NCBI GenBank assembly: GCA_016718875.1 | Contig: JADKBL010000024.1 | Coordinates: forward strand, 20,238-84,237 | DNA length: 64,000 bases | Source: Bacteroidota bacterium | GTDB lineage: Bacteria > Bacteroidota > Bacteroidia > Bacteroidales > VadinHA17 | Direction of reading: 5' to 3' | Shown here: one piece after another, positions 35,413 to 43,788 of the stretch | Numbering within the stretch: position 1 is the stretch's first letter | How the letters are laid out: the number at the start of each line of letters is the position of its first letter | Notes under the pieces: generated by a model | What the model was told of the DNA's origin: nothing | Database searches by the model: none | The model's input: the letters and a program-made list of their open reading frames with translations, nothing else | Position numbers and translations under genes: made by a program

Positions 35413-35715
35413 ATGGAGAATATAATGCAATTCTTCCTGGAACACAGAGAAGCAATTTTTATAGTGATATTGTCAATATTTCTGGGAATTGAGGTGATAA
35501 GCCATGTGCCTGCAATACTCCATACTCCGCTTATGTCAGGTGCAAATGCAATTCATGGAGTTGTAATAATAGGAGCAATAATTGTACTTGGCCATGCCGA
35601 TTCAACGGGAGCCGTTATCCTTGGATTTCTGGCTGTTATACTTGGAACCCTCAATGTGGTCGGGGGATTTGTCGTCACAGACAGAATGCTTGAGATGTTT
35701 AAGAAAAAGAAGTAA
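35413..35715 (+). CDS. pntAB: NAD(P) transhydrogenase alpha subunit, membrane part
   Basis: A 100-residue protein with three transmembrane helices (about 13-31, 37-59, 66-88) and the conserved SHVPAILHTPLMSGANAIHG. It forms half of the proton channel (domain II) with PntB. An ATG four codons later is an alternative start. It lies between pntAA and pntB on the same strand. Confidence 0.95.
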   Translation: MENIMQFFLEHREAIFIVILSIFLGIEVISHVPAILHTPLMSGANAIHGVVIIGAIIVLGHADSTGAVILGFLAVILGTLNVVGGFVVTDRMLEMFKKKK

Positions 35716-35748
35716 TCAGAAAGACTTATTTAATTTAAATTCAGCAGA

Positions 35749-37185
35749 ATGAACGATATCTCCCAATTCACGGCTGGCATCACTATCCTTGAGGTAACTT
35801 ATGTTGTCGCATCTGTTCTGTTCATTATAGGATTGAAAATGTTAAGCCACCCCTTAACAGCGCGCAGAGGAAATACTCTCGCAGCTTTTGGTATGGGCTT
35901 CGCAATTGTTGCAACTATTGTTTTTCACAGGAAAGATGGCGAACCTATAAAAAATATACCTCTGATACTATCAGCTATTGCGATAGGTACAGCAATAGGA
36001 TGGATCATAGCCAGAAAGGTAAAAATGACTGCAATGCCTCAGCTTGTATCCTTCTTCAACGGGATGGGAGGCGCCGCTGCTGCGCTTATTTCTATGATGG
36101 AATTTCCACATGTAAGTCCGGAATTAATTGCTGAGTCAGGAATGGCTAATGGTGAGGTACTTGCTATACTTCTTGGTCTTCTTATCGGGACAGTATCATG
36201 GGCAGGAAGTATGATTGCATACGGGAAGCTCGACGGGTGGATAGGTGACCTGAGAGTGAAGGCAATGAAGTATGTTAACCTGGCTATACTGGCTGTGCTT
36301 ATAGGGATGATAGTGTTCATAATGACCCGTGATGTTCAGGCCAGCAGTGAGCTTACACCACTGATTTACATAATGTTTGCAATTGCAGTTGTATATGGTG
36401 TACTGTTTGTAATGCCGATCGGTGGCGCTGATATGCCGGTTGTTATTTCACTCCTGAACTCTTTTACAGGGGTGGCTGCAGCAATGGGTGGATTCCTTTA
36501 TAATAATCAGGCCATGCTTACCGGCGGTATACTTGTTGGTTCTGCAGGTACAATACTCACAGTACTGATGTGCAAGGCCATGAACCGTTCTCTTCTGAAT
36601 GTAATCGTAGGAGTGTTCGGAGGGGGAGGAGAGTCTAATATAGTTGCAGGCGGATCAATAAAGGAGATATCTTTAAGTGATGCTGCAGTGCTTCTAAGTT
36701 ATTCAAAGAAAGTGGTTATAGTTCCGGGTTACGGACTGGCAGTTGCCCAGGCTCAGCATATCTGTCATGAGCTTGACAAGCTGCTTGAAGAGAAGGGAGT
36801 GGAGGTTAAATATGCTATTCATCCTGTTGCAGGAAGGATGCCGGGACATATGAATGTTTTGCTTGCAGAAGCTGATGTTCCATATGAGCAGCTTATTGAG
36901 AGTGATGAAATTAATCCTGACCTTCCAAATACTGATGTTCTTGTAGTTATTGGTGCTAATGATGTTGTCAATCCTGCCGCAGAGGATGATCCTTCAAGTC
37001 CGATTTTTGGGATGCCTATTATCAAGGCCCGTGATGCAAGGAATATAATTGTAATGAAGCGGGGAATGGGTAAGGGGTATGCTGCAATTGAAAACCTCCT
37101 GTTCTTTAACGATAAAACCAGGATGCTCTTTGGAGATGCAAAAGGTACTTTGCAAAATCTGGTAAACGAAGTAAAAAGCTTATAG
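35749..37185 (+). CDS. pntB: NAD(P) transhydrogenase beta subunit
   Basis: A 478-residue protein with eight or nine membrane helices (about 10-290) and a C-terminal NADP(H)-binding domain III (about 300-478). Motifs are VVIVPGYGLAVAQAQH, HPVAGRMPGHMNVLLAEA and VVIGANDVVNPAAEDDPSS. With PntAA and PntAB it uses the proton gradient to make NADPH from NADH or runs in reverse. This fits the redox-balancing theme set by the hydrogenase operon. Confidence 0.95.
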   Translation: MNDISQFTAGITILEVTYVVASVLFIIGLKMLSHPLTARRGNTLAAFGMGFAIVATIVFHRKDGEPIKNIPLILSAIAIGTAIGWIIARKVKMTAMPQLVSFFNGMGGAAAALISMMEFPHVSPELIAESGMANGEVLAILLGLLIGTVSWAGSMIAYGKLDGWIGDLRVKAMKYVNLAILAVLIGMIVFIMTRDVQASSELTPLIYIMFAIAVVYGVLFVMPIGGADMPVVISLLNSFTGVAAAMGGFLYNNQAMLTGGILVGSAGTILTVLMCKAMNRSLLNVIVGVFGGGGESNIVAGGSIKEISLSDAAVLLSYSKKVVIVPGYGLAVAQAQHICHELDKLLEEKGVEVKYAIHPVAGRMPGHMNVLLAEADVPYEQLIESDEINPDLPNTDVLVVIGANDVVNPAAEDDPSSPIFGMPIIKARDARNIIVMKRGMGKGYAAIENLLFFNDKTRMLFGDAKGTLQNLVNEVKSL

Positions 37186-37204
37186 CTAAAATACTATAAA
37201 TCAG

Positions 37205-38992
37205 ATGAGTCTTTTCCTCAAACGACTTGGCGCTTTGCGAAAGTCGATGAAAAAGAGCAAGATTGATGTGTATCTTATTCCGTCATCTGATCCTCATTCA
37301 GGGGAATATATTCCTGATCACTGGCGGACAATTCAATGGCTGACCGGTTTTACAGGATCTGCTTCAACAATAGCTGTTACAGGAAAATTTGCCGGACTGT
37401 GGACCGATTCACGATATTTTATACAGGCTGAAGAACAGCTTCTGGGGAGCAGTTTCACACTAATGAAGCCACTTGATAAGGAATCGGGAGATATAAATGC
37501 ATGGCTTAAAGAAAATGCCCGGGAGGGAATCAGAATTGGTTTTGACGGCAGACTGTTTTCAGTTTCAAGGTATCGTAGTCTTGAATTATCACTGAAAGAT
37601 AAAAATGTAAAAATTGTTGCCGGTTGTGACCTGATACGTGATATATGGGAAGAAAGACCCTTAATGCCTGAATTTATGGCATTTGAGCACGATATTAAGT
37701 ATTCCGGTATCATCAGGAGGGAGAAAATAGAAAAAGTCAGGGAAAAAATGAAGTCAGGGTGTATAAATTATCATCTGCTGACTTCTCCTGATGATATTAT
37801 GTGGCTCCTGAACATTCGTGGCAGAGATGTTAAATACACTCCGGTGCTTTCCTCTTTTGCCATTATAACAGAGGAACAGGTACTGCTGTTTGCTGATGAG
37901 AAAAAGATACCTTTTAAAATGGCAATGGAATTTGATAAGCAGGAAATTGTTTTGCTTCCGTATGAAGAGACAGCATCAGTTCTTACAAGCCTGACTGAAG
38001 GATCCATTCTTATTACTCCTTCCACAATATCAGCAGCTCTTTATAAATCAATACCGAAAGGTTTGAAAATAAAGGAAGATATTAGTATTGTCACCAGGCT
38101 AAAAAGTGTAAAGAACAAAACCGAGATACAGAATATCGAAAAAGTAATGGTTAAGGATGGGGTGGCGCTTACAAAGTTCTGGTTCTGGTTTGATAATAAT
38201 ATTGGTAAAGAAGAAATTACAGAACTCTCCCTGGCAGCCAGGCTTGAAGAATTCCGGTCGATGCAGGAAAATTACCTGTTCCCCAGTTTCTCAACAATCG
38301 CCGCTTTCAATGAACATGGAGCTCTTCCTCATTACAGTGCATCAGAGAATAGTAATTCAAAGATATCCGGTAATGGACTTTTATTGGTTGATTCAGGAGG
38401 CCAGTACCTTGATGGAACAACCGATATTACAAGAACTATCGCCATAGGAAGGATTACTTCTCAGCAGAAAAAGGATTTTACACTGGTACTGAAGGGGATG
38501 ATAAGCCTGGCATCAGCTAAATTTCCATCAGGTACAAAGGGGGTTCAGCTCGATATCCTTGCACGCCGGCCTCTCTGGGAGCATGGACTCAATTATGGTC
38601 ATGGAACAGGCCACGGCGTGGGTTACTGCCTGAATGTTCATGAGGGTCCTCAGAGCATAAGCCCGGGAGCAAATCCCGATTCAAGGAATGTAATTGAACC
38701 CGGAATGCTGATTTCAGATGAGCCTGCCATTTACAGGGAAGGAGAGTATGGGATCAGAACCGAAAACCTGATTCTCTGTTACGAAGATGAAGAGACAGAG
38801 TTCGGAAAGTTCCTGCGGTTTGAAACAGTATCCCTTTGTTATATTGATAAAAAGCTCATTGATAAAGCATTGCTTGAACCATTTGAAATCGAATGGCTGA
38901 ATAATTATCATTCAGAAGTCTATAATAAGCTGAAATCTTTCCTTAATCCGGAGGAAAGGGAGTGGCTTAAAGAAAAAACATCTTTTATTTAA
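37205..38992 (+). CDS. Xaa-Pro aminopeptidase (M24B)
   Basis: A 595-residue cytoplasmic protein with two creatinase N-terminal-like domains (about 5-300) and a C-terminal pita-bread domain (about 310-540). Metal ligands are visible in LVDSGGQYLDGTTDITR, HGTGHGVGYCLNVHEG and SDEPAIYREGEYGIRTEN. A typical C-terminal WLNNYH segment follows. It removes N-terminal residues preceding proline, complementing the DPP IV-like enzyme. It begins 19 bases after pntB and may be co-transcribed with it. Confidence 0.95.
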   Translation: MSLFLKRLGALRKSMKKSKIDVYLIPSSDPHSGEYIPDHWRTIQWLTGFTGSASTIAVTGKFAGLWTDSRYFIQAEEQLLGSSFTLMKPLDKESGDINAWLKENAREGIRIGFDGRLFSVSRYRSLELSLKDKNVKIVAGCDLIRDIWEERPLMPEFMAFEHDIKYSGIIRREKIEKVREKMKSGCINYHLLTSPDDIMWLLNIRGRDVKYTPVLSSFAIITEEQVLLFADEKKIPFKMAMEFDKQEIVLLPYEETASVLTSLTEGSILITPSTISAALYKSIPKGLKIKEDISIVTRLKSVKNKTEIQNIEKVMVKDGVALTKFWFWFDNNIGKEEITELSLAARLEEFRSMQENYLFPSFSTIAAFNEHGALPHYSASENSNSKISGNGLLLVDSGGQYLDGTTDITRTIAIGRITSQQKKDFTLVLKGMISLASAKFPSGTKGVQLDILARRPLWEHGLNYGHGTGHGVGYCLNVHEGPQSISPGANPDSRNVIEPGMLISDEPAIYREGEYGIRTENLILCYEDEETEFGKFLRFETVSLCYIDKKLIDKALLEPFEIEWLNNYHSEVYNKLKSFLNPEEREWLKEKTSFI

Positions 38993-38995
38993 TAC

Positions 38996-39042
38996 TCTGT
39001 GTCTCTCAGTGAGCCTTTGCGCCACTCTGTGTCAGTTCTTAT
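38996..39042. repeat. CTCTGTG-type interspersed repeat
   Basis: ACTCTGTGTCTCTCAGTGAG and GCGCCACTCTGTGTCAG occupy the gap between two convergent genes. The same CTCTGTG words recur at 41173-41284. Confidence 0.5.
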
Positions 39043-39045
39043 TTT

Positions 39046-40131
39046 TTATCTGATAACATCTTCCATCAGTGTTACATCCATAACCGGAAATTCAGTAATC
39101 CTGAGTCTTGAACAACCATAGGGAACAAGCTCAATTATCTCAGGATCGCCTTCCGGAACAACAGGACTAAGCGGCGGAACATCAGCAGAATTGTTTTTCA
39201 TGGTCCAGGAAGGTATCCTGATTCCTCTTGCTCTGATGATTATGGGTGCATCACCAAGCGATGAAATGTATTTTGCGGAATCAGGTGACCATATCATATC
39301 TCCTTTATCGGCGAAGGGAAGACTGCCAACCTCTTTTTCTTCAAGCTTTATGCCTCTCATCGGATTTCTCATATCTATCAGCAGTCCGTAATTCCACGGA
39401 CTTTTTGGTGAGATTTCCCAATCTACACTTCCCTTATATCCGAAATTGTCATAATTGATCTTCACACTTTTGAATTCTTTCTCCATTCTGAGAGAGAAAT
39501 AGAGAGGTCCGCGAAGAAGAGATACAGAATTATTATATTTTCTCTCAAATCTTAAATCCATGGGGATCTCCATTATGATCTGATCTCCGTTTTTCCATTT
39601 CTCAGTAAGTTTAATCCAGCTCAATTCACGGTAAACCACTGTTTTGCCTTTGTACGTAACTTTAACCGAATCAGCCCAGCCCGGAATTCTTAATTCAAGT
39701 GGAAATTTTATAGGTTGTTCTGTTGAAATTGTAAAGGAGATATGTCCGTTGAAAGGATAGTTGGTCTCCTCTGCAATAGTTATCTCTTTTCCTTTTCCTA
39801 CTCTTGCTTTCAGAACAGATGGGCCATATGCAACAACTGCAATGCCATTGTCATTCGTTGCCATCCACATGCTTTCAACAAATTTGGGCCATCCCTGGTG
39901 CATGTTTGCCAGGCAGCATGCAAAATTGGGCATAAGTCCGTAAATGTTTGAGTAATCACCATTGGTGCTCCAGTCTCTTTTTGTTCCTGAAACCAGCACC
40001 TGGTTTGACTGCTGATCATACTGATGTGCCCAGTAGTCAGGAGTTGTTGTGCCGGGTAATGCGTTGTAGGTCAGTAGTTCCAGTCTGTCGGCAAGGGCAT
40101 TGTCACCAAAAAATGGCATAAAGTTCTCCAA
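39046..40131 (-). CDS. GH127/DUF1680-like glycoside hydrolase, C-terminal part (frameshifted)
   Basis: A 361-residue ORF whose nominal start is a TTG. The coding sense begins upstream in the other ORF. It contains the family stretch DRLELLTYNALPGTTTPDYW followed by CCLANMHQGWPK with the paired cysteines, typical of the beta-L-arabinofuranosidase family. Beta-sandwich domains follow. One extra base in a six-A run (40108-40113) breaks the gene; removing it gives SLGELYAIFGDNALADRLE. The repaired enzyme is about 685 residues, periplasmic or surface-bound. Confidence 0.82.
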   Translation of the reverse strand: MENFMPFFGDNALADRLELLTYNALPGTTTPDYWAHQYDQQSNQVLVSGTKRDWSTNGDYSNIYGLMPNFACCLANMHQGWPKFVESMWMATNDNGIAVVAYGPSVLKARVGKGKEITIAEETNYPFNGHISFTISTEQPIKFPLELRIPGWADSVKVTYKGKTVVYRELSWIKLTEKWKNGDQIIMEIPMDLRFERKYNNSVSLLRGPLYFSLRMEKEFKSVKINYDNFGYKGSVDWEISPKSPWNYGLLIDMRNPMRGIKLEEKEVGSLPFADKGDMIWSPDSAKYISSLGDAPIIIRARGIRIPSWTMKNNSADVPPLSPVVPEGDPEIIELVPYGCSRLRITEFPVMDVTLMEDVIR

Positions 40132-41101
40132 GTGAGAACATATACTCTACAACAGAACATAATTCGGTTCCCTGTGACGGACTTTTTCCTGAAAGGTGTT
40201 CATCACCTGAAAATCTTCCTCCAGCCTGGCCATGGTTAATATCATATTTTTTAATACCTGCATAAACAGCATTCTTATACCGAATATCCTTCGATTGCTG
40301 ATACCATAATCCGGGATATTTAATTGCCATGGCATTATTGACCACATGTGCAGTAAGTCCTACAGGACCCCAGTCAAGAGGAATCTTTTTATCAACTGAA
40401 GCGGCAGAATCCCAGGGAAATTTTTCATAGTAGGATGTCCAGTCTGAGCTGTTTTTCTGTATTGATTCAATAGTTTCAAGGATCCATTTTTCTCCGGTTT
40501 GGCGATAGAGCCAGTAGCCGGTAACAGCATTTTCCATTGCTCTTACTCCCCTCCAGTCCTTATCGGGCCAATCGGGTTGTGTGTCATGCAGGTATCTGAA
40601 ATATTTTATTAAGACATTAATTGCATTTGTATCACCGGTGGCTTCATAATACTGCATCAGAGCCTTATTGGCCACTGCCAGAGGCCAGCGGTCCTTATTT
40701 TTAGAAGGTCCGTACCAGCCTGAATCACTGCTGCTTGCAATAATTGGTTCGATCCATTCTCTGACTTTTTCCTTAAGTCTATCATCATCGAGGAGGTAAG
40801 CTAGAGGCACCAGACCATCAAGGAAATATGGGCCACGTTCCCATGCTTCACCTTCACCTCCACGCCATGAAGAATTTACAAGATCTGGCCAGAAATCATC
40901 AATATTACCTGTCAGACCTTCAGCCTGAGCTTCAAGCTGAGATTTAAGCCATCCGGCAGGTTTTACTGACCCCAGAGGCAGTTTGATATAAGCATTTGTA
41001 AATAATGGCTCAGGATTATTATTATAATTTACATTGCCTTTCTTGTCAGCGCAACTGTAAATTAATATTCCGGTAACGAGCAGAAAGATAAGTTTCTTCA
41101 T
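40103..41101 (-). CDS. GH127/DUF1680-like glycoside hydrolase lipoprotein, N-terminal part (frameshifted)
   Basis: A 332-residue ORF with a lipoprotein signal (LIYSC, Cys near 17) and the (alpha/alpha)6-barrel start of DUF1680 proteins: KPAGWLKSQLEAQAEGLTG, WERGPYFLDGLVPLAYLLDD and GTELCSVVEYMFSLGELYA. It ends in IFW directly after a T6 run, out of frame with the rest. Expected function is release of a terminal sugar, possibly beta-L-arabinofuranose, from plant or microbial glycans; the exact substrate is not visible. Confidence 0.85.
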   Translation of the reverse strand: MKKLIFLLVTGILIYSCADKKGNVNYNNNPEPLFTNAYIKLPLGSVKPAGWLKSQLEAQAEGLTGNIDDFWPDLVNSSWRGGEGEAWERGPYFLDGLVPLAYLLDDDRLKEKVREWIEPIIASSSDSGWYGPSKNKDRWPLAVANKALMQYYEATGDTNAINVLIKYFRYLHDTQPDWPDKDWRGVRAMENAVTGYWLYRQTGEKWILETIESIQKNSSDWTSYYEKFPWDSAASVDKKIPLDWGPVGLTAHVVNNAMAIKYPGLWYQQSKDIRYKNAVYAGIKKYDINHGQAGGRFSGDEHLSGKSPSQGTELCSVVEYMFSLGELYAIFW

Positions 41102-41172
41102 ATAATTCAGGCTTGTATTATTACATATGGAATTAAGACCATAAATGTATAAAACTTTGACGAAAACCTGAT

Positions 41173-41284
41173 TATAACCACAAAGGGCACAAAGATAAAT
41201 TAGATCGCAAAGAACACAGAGTTTATTTTGTAATAACTTTTTACTCTGTGATCTCTGTGTTACCTCTGTGTTCTCTGTGGTAAA
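41173..41284. repeat. imperfect inverted repeat of CTCTGTG words
   Basis: AACCACAAAGGGCACAAAG and CAAAGAACACAGAG on the left are mirrored by CTCTGTGTTACCTCTGTG and TTCTCTGTGGT on the right. It fills most of the 192-base gap between two minus-strand genes and is related to 38996-39042. It could fold into a long imperfect hairpin. Confidence 0.55.
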
Positions 41285-41293
41285 AAGGGTTTT

Positions 41294-43603
41294 TTATTCA
41301 GTTTTTATTGAGCTTGCCGGATTCAGTATAGAAGCCTGGTAGGCTTTATAACTGATTGTTATCATGGTTATAACAATTGTAATTAATGCAGCACCAATCA
41401 ACAGCATTACACTGATATTTGTCTTGTAGACATAGTTTTCAAGCCAGTTGTTCATGAAATAGTAGGCTACTGGTACCGCTATTACAATGCCTATTGAAAC
41501 AAGAATAAGAAAATCCTTTGCAATAAGCCGTAGCACAGTAATCTCACTGGCGCCAAATACCTTTCTTATGCCAATCTCTTTGGTTCTTTGCTCTACCATA
41601 TATGATGCCAGGCCAAATAAACCAAGGGAAGCAATAAGTATCGCAAGAATGGTAAACATTGTGAAGATAAGTCCCCGCTTCTCATCAGCTTCAAACTGCC
41701 TGTTGAATCTTTCTGAAAGAAATGTATATGAAAATGGCTGGTCGGGGTAAACCTCTTTCCATACATTTTCAATAAATGCAATTGTCGATTGTATTTCATC
41801 GCCTTTAAGCTTAACATATATAAAGTTATTAAGCGGTCTGTAGACAAGCAGAAGTGATTCAATGCCATTATACATTCCTGTCTGATGGTAATCTTTCATT
41901 ACTCCGATTACACGGGCGCGCACTAAATTGGCATTTCCTAATTCCACCTTCTTTCCGATTGGATCTTTCCATCCCATACGATTTACAAAGGTCTCATTTA
42001 CAACAACACCCGTGAGTGTATCTGATGGCATATCTCTCTGAAATTCCCTGCCTTCAGCCATTTTTATTCCCAGAGCATCAATAAAATCATGATCAACAAA
42101 TGCAAAATTAACCCCCTTCCGGGTCATTCCCTGATCGGTTTCAACGTTGAATATTACTTTTCCCGAACCTTCACCTACCGGACTATTCGTCGATGTCACA
42201 AAACTGACATTCAGGTTTTCCTGAATTTTCTCCTTCAGTACCGCGTATTTTCTAATCAAATCCCTGTCGTTAAGCTGAAGGCTTATGACATTTGTCTGAT
42301 CAAATCCCTGGTCCTTATTTTTCAGATAACTGATTTGTCTGAAGACAACCATAGTGCATATTATCATAATCACTGATACAGCAAATTGGATCACTACCAG
42401 TATTTTACGGAATATACTGCCAGCTGATCCCTGAGTAAGTTCGCCTTTCAGAACAACATCAGGACTGAATCTTGAAAGAAAAAATGCAGGATAGCTGCCT
42501 CCCAGGACACCTACTATAAGTATAACTGCTGTTAATGTCCCCAAAACTACCGGACTGTAGAGGATATGAAGGTCAAATGCTTTACCGACTGTGAAAACTA
42601 CTGATTCAGAAAGGAATTGCAGGATAAGAGGACCTCTGCGTGATCCGACTACTTTTCTTAAGCCTACCTCTCTTGCTCTCCTTGCTGAACGGGCTGTAGC
42701 TAGATTCATATAATTCATAGCTGCAATTAAGATCAGAAAAAATGCAACTATAGCGAAGATATAAACATATGTTATACTGCCTGTTGGTTCCGGTTCATTG
42801 GCATTGGTAGAATAGAGATGGATTCTTGTAAGAGGTTCAAGTTTGTATTCGATCGTGATTTTCATCGATTCGAATATGGTTTTCATATAGGCATCATACA
42901 TTTTCTGAATTTTTGCTTCAAATGCCTTTATATCAAAATTTTCAGGAAACAGGAGATATGTAGAAACCCCGAAATTGCCCCATGATCCTAGTTGTTTGGG
43001 TAGATTATTCCTTGCAGCGACCGCATCAAACTTAAAATGGGAGTTTTCAGGTACATCCTCTATAACTCCGGTTACCTCAAATGTGTTTTCGCCAGATGTA
43101 AGTGTTTTGCCTATAGGATCTGTATTGCCAAAATATCTGGCTGCAACCTTTTCTGTCAGTATTATTTTTTTCGGTTCAGTTAAAGCTGTTTTAACCTCTC
43201 CCTTTATGACCCTGTACGTGAATATGTCGAAGAGAGTAGAATCAACATAATAAAAATCTTCCTCATTGAATTCTTTGTCTTCGTATTTAAAAAGAGCTCT
43301 GTCAATAGGTATAAACCTTACAAAAGACTGTACCTCAGGATAGTCCTGGACAACCTGAGGGCCAAAAGGAATCTGTGCAACGATCCATGTAAACTGGTCA
43401 TCGGGCTCGGTTATCTTTGATGATACACGGTAAATGCGGTCAGCATTTTTGTGGTACCGGTCGTAACTGACCTCATCGGAAACATATATTATAAGGAACA
43501 GGGCGCTTGCAATTCCTATAGTCAGACCGAGAATATTCAGAATGCTGTACCCATAATGTTTGCGCATGTGCCTGAATGCTGTTTTTATAAGGTTCTTAAA
43601 CAT
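41294..43603 (-). CDS. MacB/FtsX-type ABC transporter permease
   Basis: A 769-residue permease with two FtsX/MacB modules: helices near 18-40, 280-300, about 330-375, 410-430, 650-670, 700-720 and 735-760, and two MacB periplasmic core domains. Signature ATARSARRAREVGLRKVVGS precedes the first module end, and VEQRTKEIGIRKVFGASE the second. No ATPase gene is adjacent. After FLSESVVFTV the sequence jumps to GKAFDLHILYSP; about 25-30 residues including a membrane helix usually found here are missing, in frame. Such permeases export lipoproteins, peptides or antimicrobials. Confidence 0.88.
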   Translation of the reverse strand: MFKNLIKTAFRHMRKHYGYSILNILGLTIGIASALFLIIYVSDEVSYDRYHKNADRIYRVSSKITEPDDQFTWIVAQIPFGPQVVQDYPEVQSFVRFIPIDRALFKYEDKEFNEEDFYYVDSTLFDIFTYRVIKGEVKTALTEPKKIILTEKVAARYFGNTDPIGKTLTSGENTFEVTGVIEDVPENSHFKFDAVAARNNLPKQLGSWGNFGVSTYLLFPENFDIKAFEAKIQKMYDAYMKTIFESMKITIEYKLEPLTRIHLYSTNANEPEPTGSITYVYIFAIVAFFLILIAAMNYMNLATARSARRAREVGLRKVVGSRRGPLILQFLSESVVFTVGKAFDLHILYSPVVLGTLTAVILIVGVLGGSYPAFFLSRFSPDVVLKGELTQGSAGSIFRKILVVIQFAVSVIMIICTMVVFRQISYLKNKDQGFDQTNVISLQLNDRDLIRKYAVLKEKIQENLNVSFVTSTNSPVGEGSGKVIFNVETDQGMTRKGVNFAFVDHDFIDALGIKMAEGREFQRDMPSDTLTGVVVNETFVNRMGWKDPIGKKVELGNANLVRARVIGVMKDYHQTGMYNGIESLLLVYRPLNNFIYVKLKGDEIQSTIAFIENVWKEVYPDQPFSYTFLSERFNRQFEADEKRGLIFTMFTILAILIASLGLFGLASYMVEQRTKEIGIRKVFGASEITVLRLIAKDFLILVSIGIVIAVPVAYYFMNNWLENYVYKTNISVMLLIGAALITIVITMITISYKAYQASILNPASSIKTE

Positions 43604-43697
43604 AATTTTATTTTTTTGGTTCGCGGGTATAAAAATAGACAGAATAATTTCTGATTAATGACGAATAAATGCCGTTAACGCTGCATTAACAATAAAA

Positions 43698-43788
43698 AGG
43701 CGGAAGGCATATGGCAACAGGCGACAGGCGACAGGTAACTCACACCTCATGCCTTACGCCTCACGCCTCACTCCTCACTCCTCAACAA
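43698..43788. repeat. interspersed GACAGG and GCCTCAC repeats
   Basis: GGCAACAGGCGACAGGCGAC (43713-43732) matches 47348-47380 and 7484-7510. CCTTACGCCTCACGCCTCAC (43753-43772) follows. The stop codon of the next minus-strand gene (43775) lies inside this block. Confidence 0.6.
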
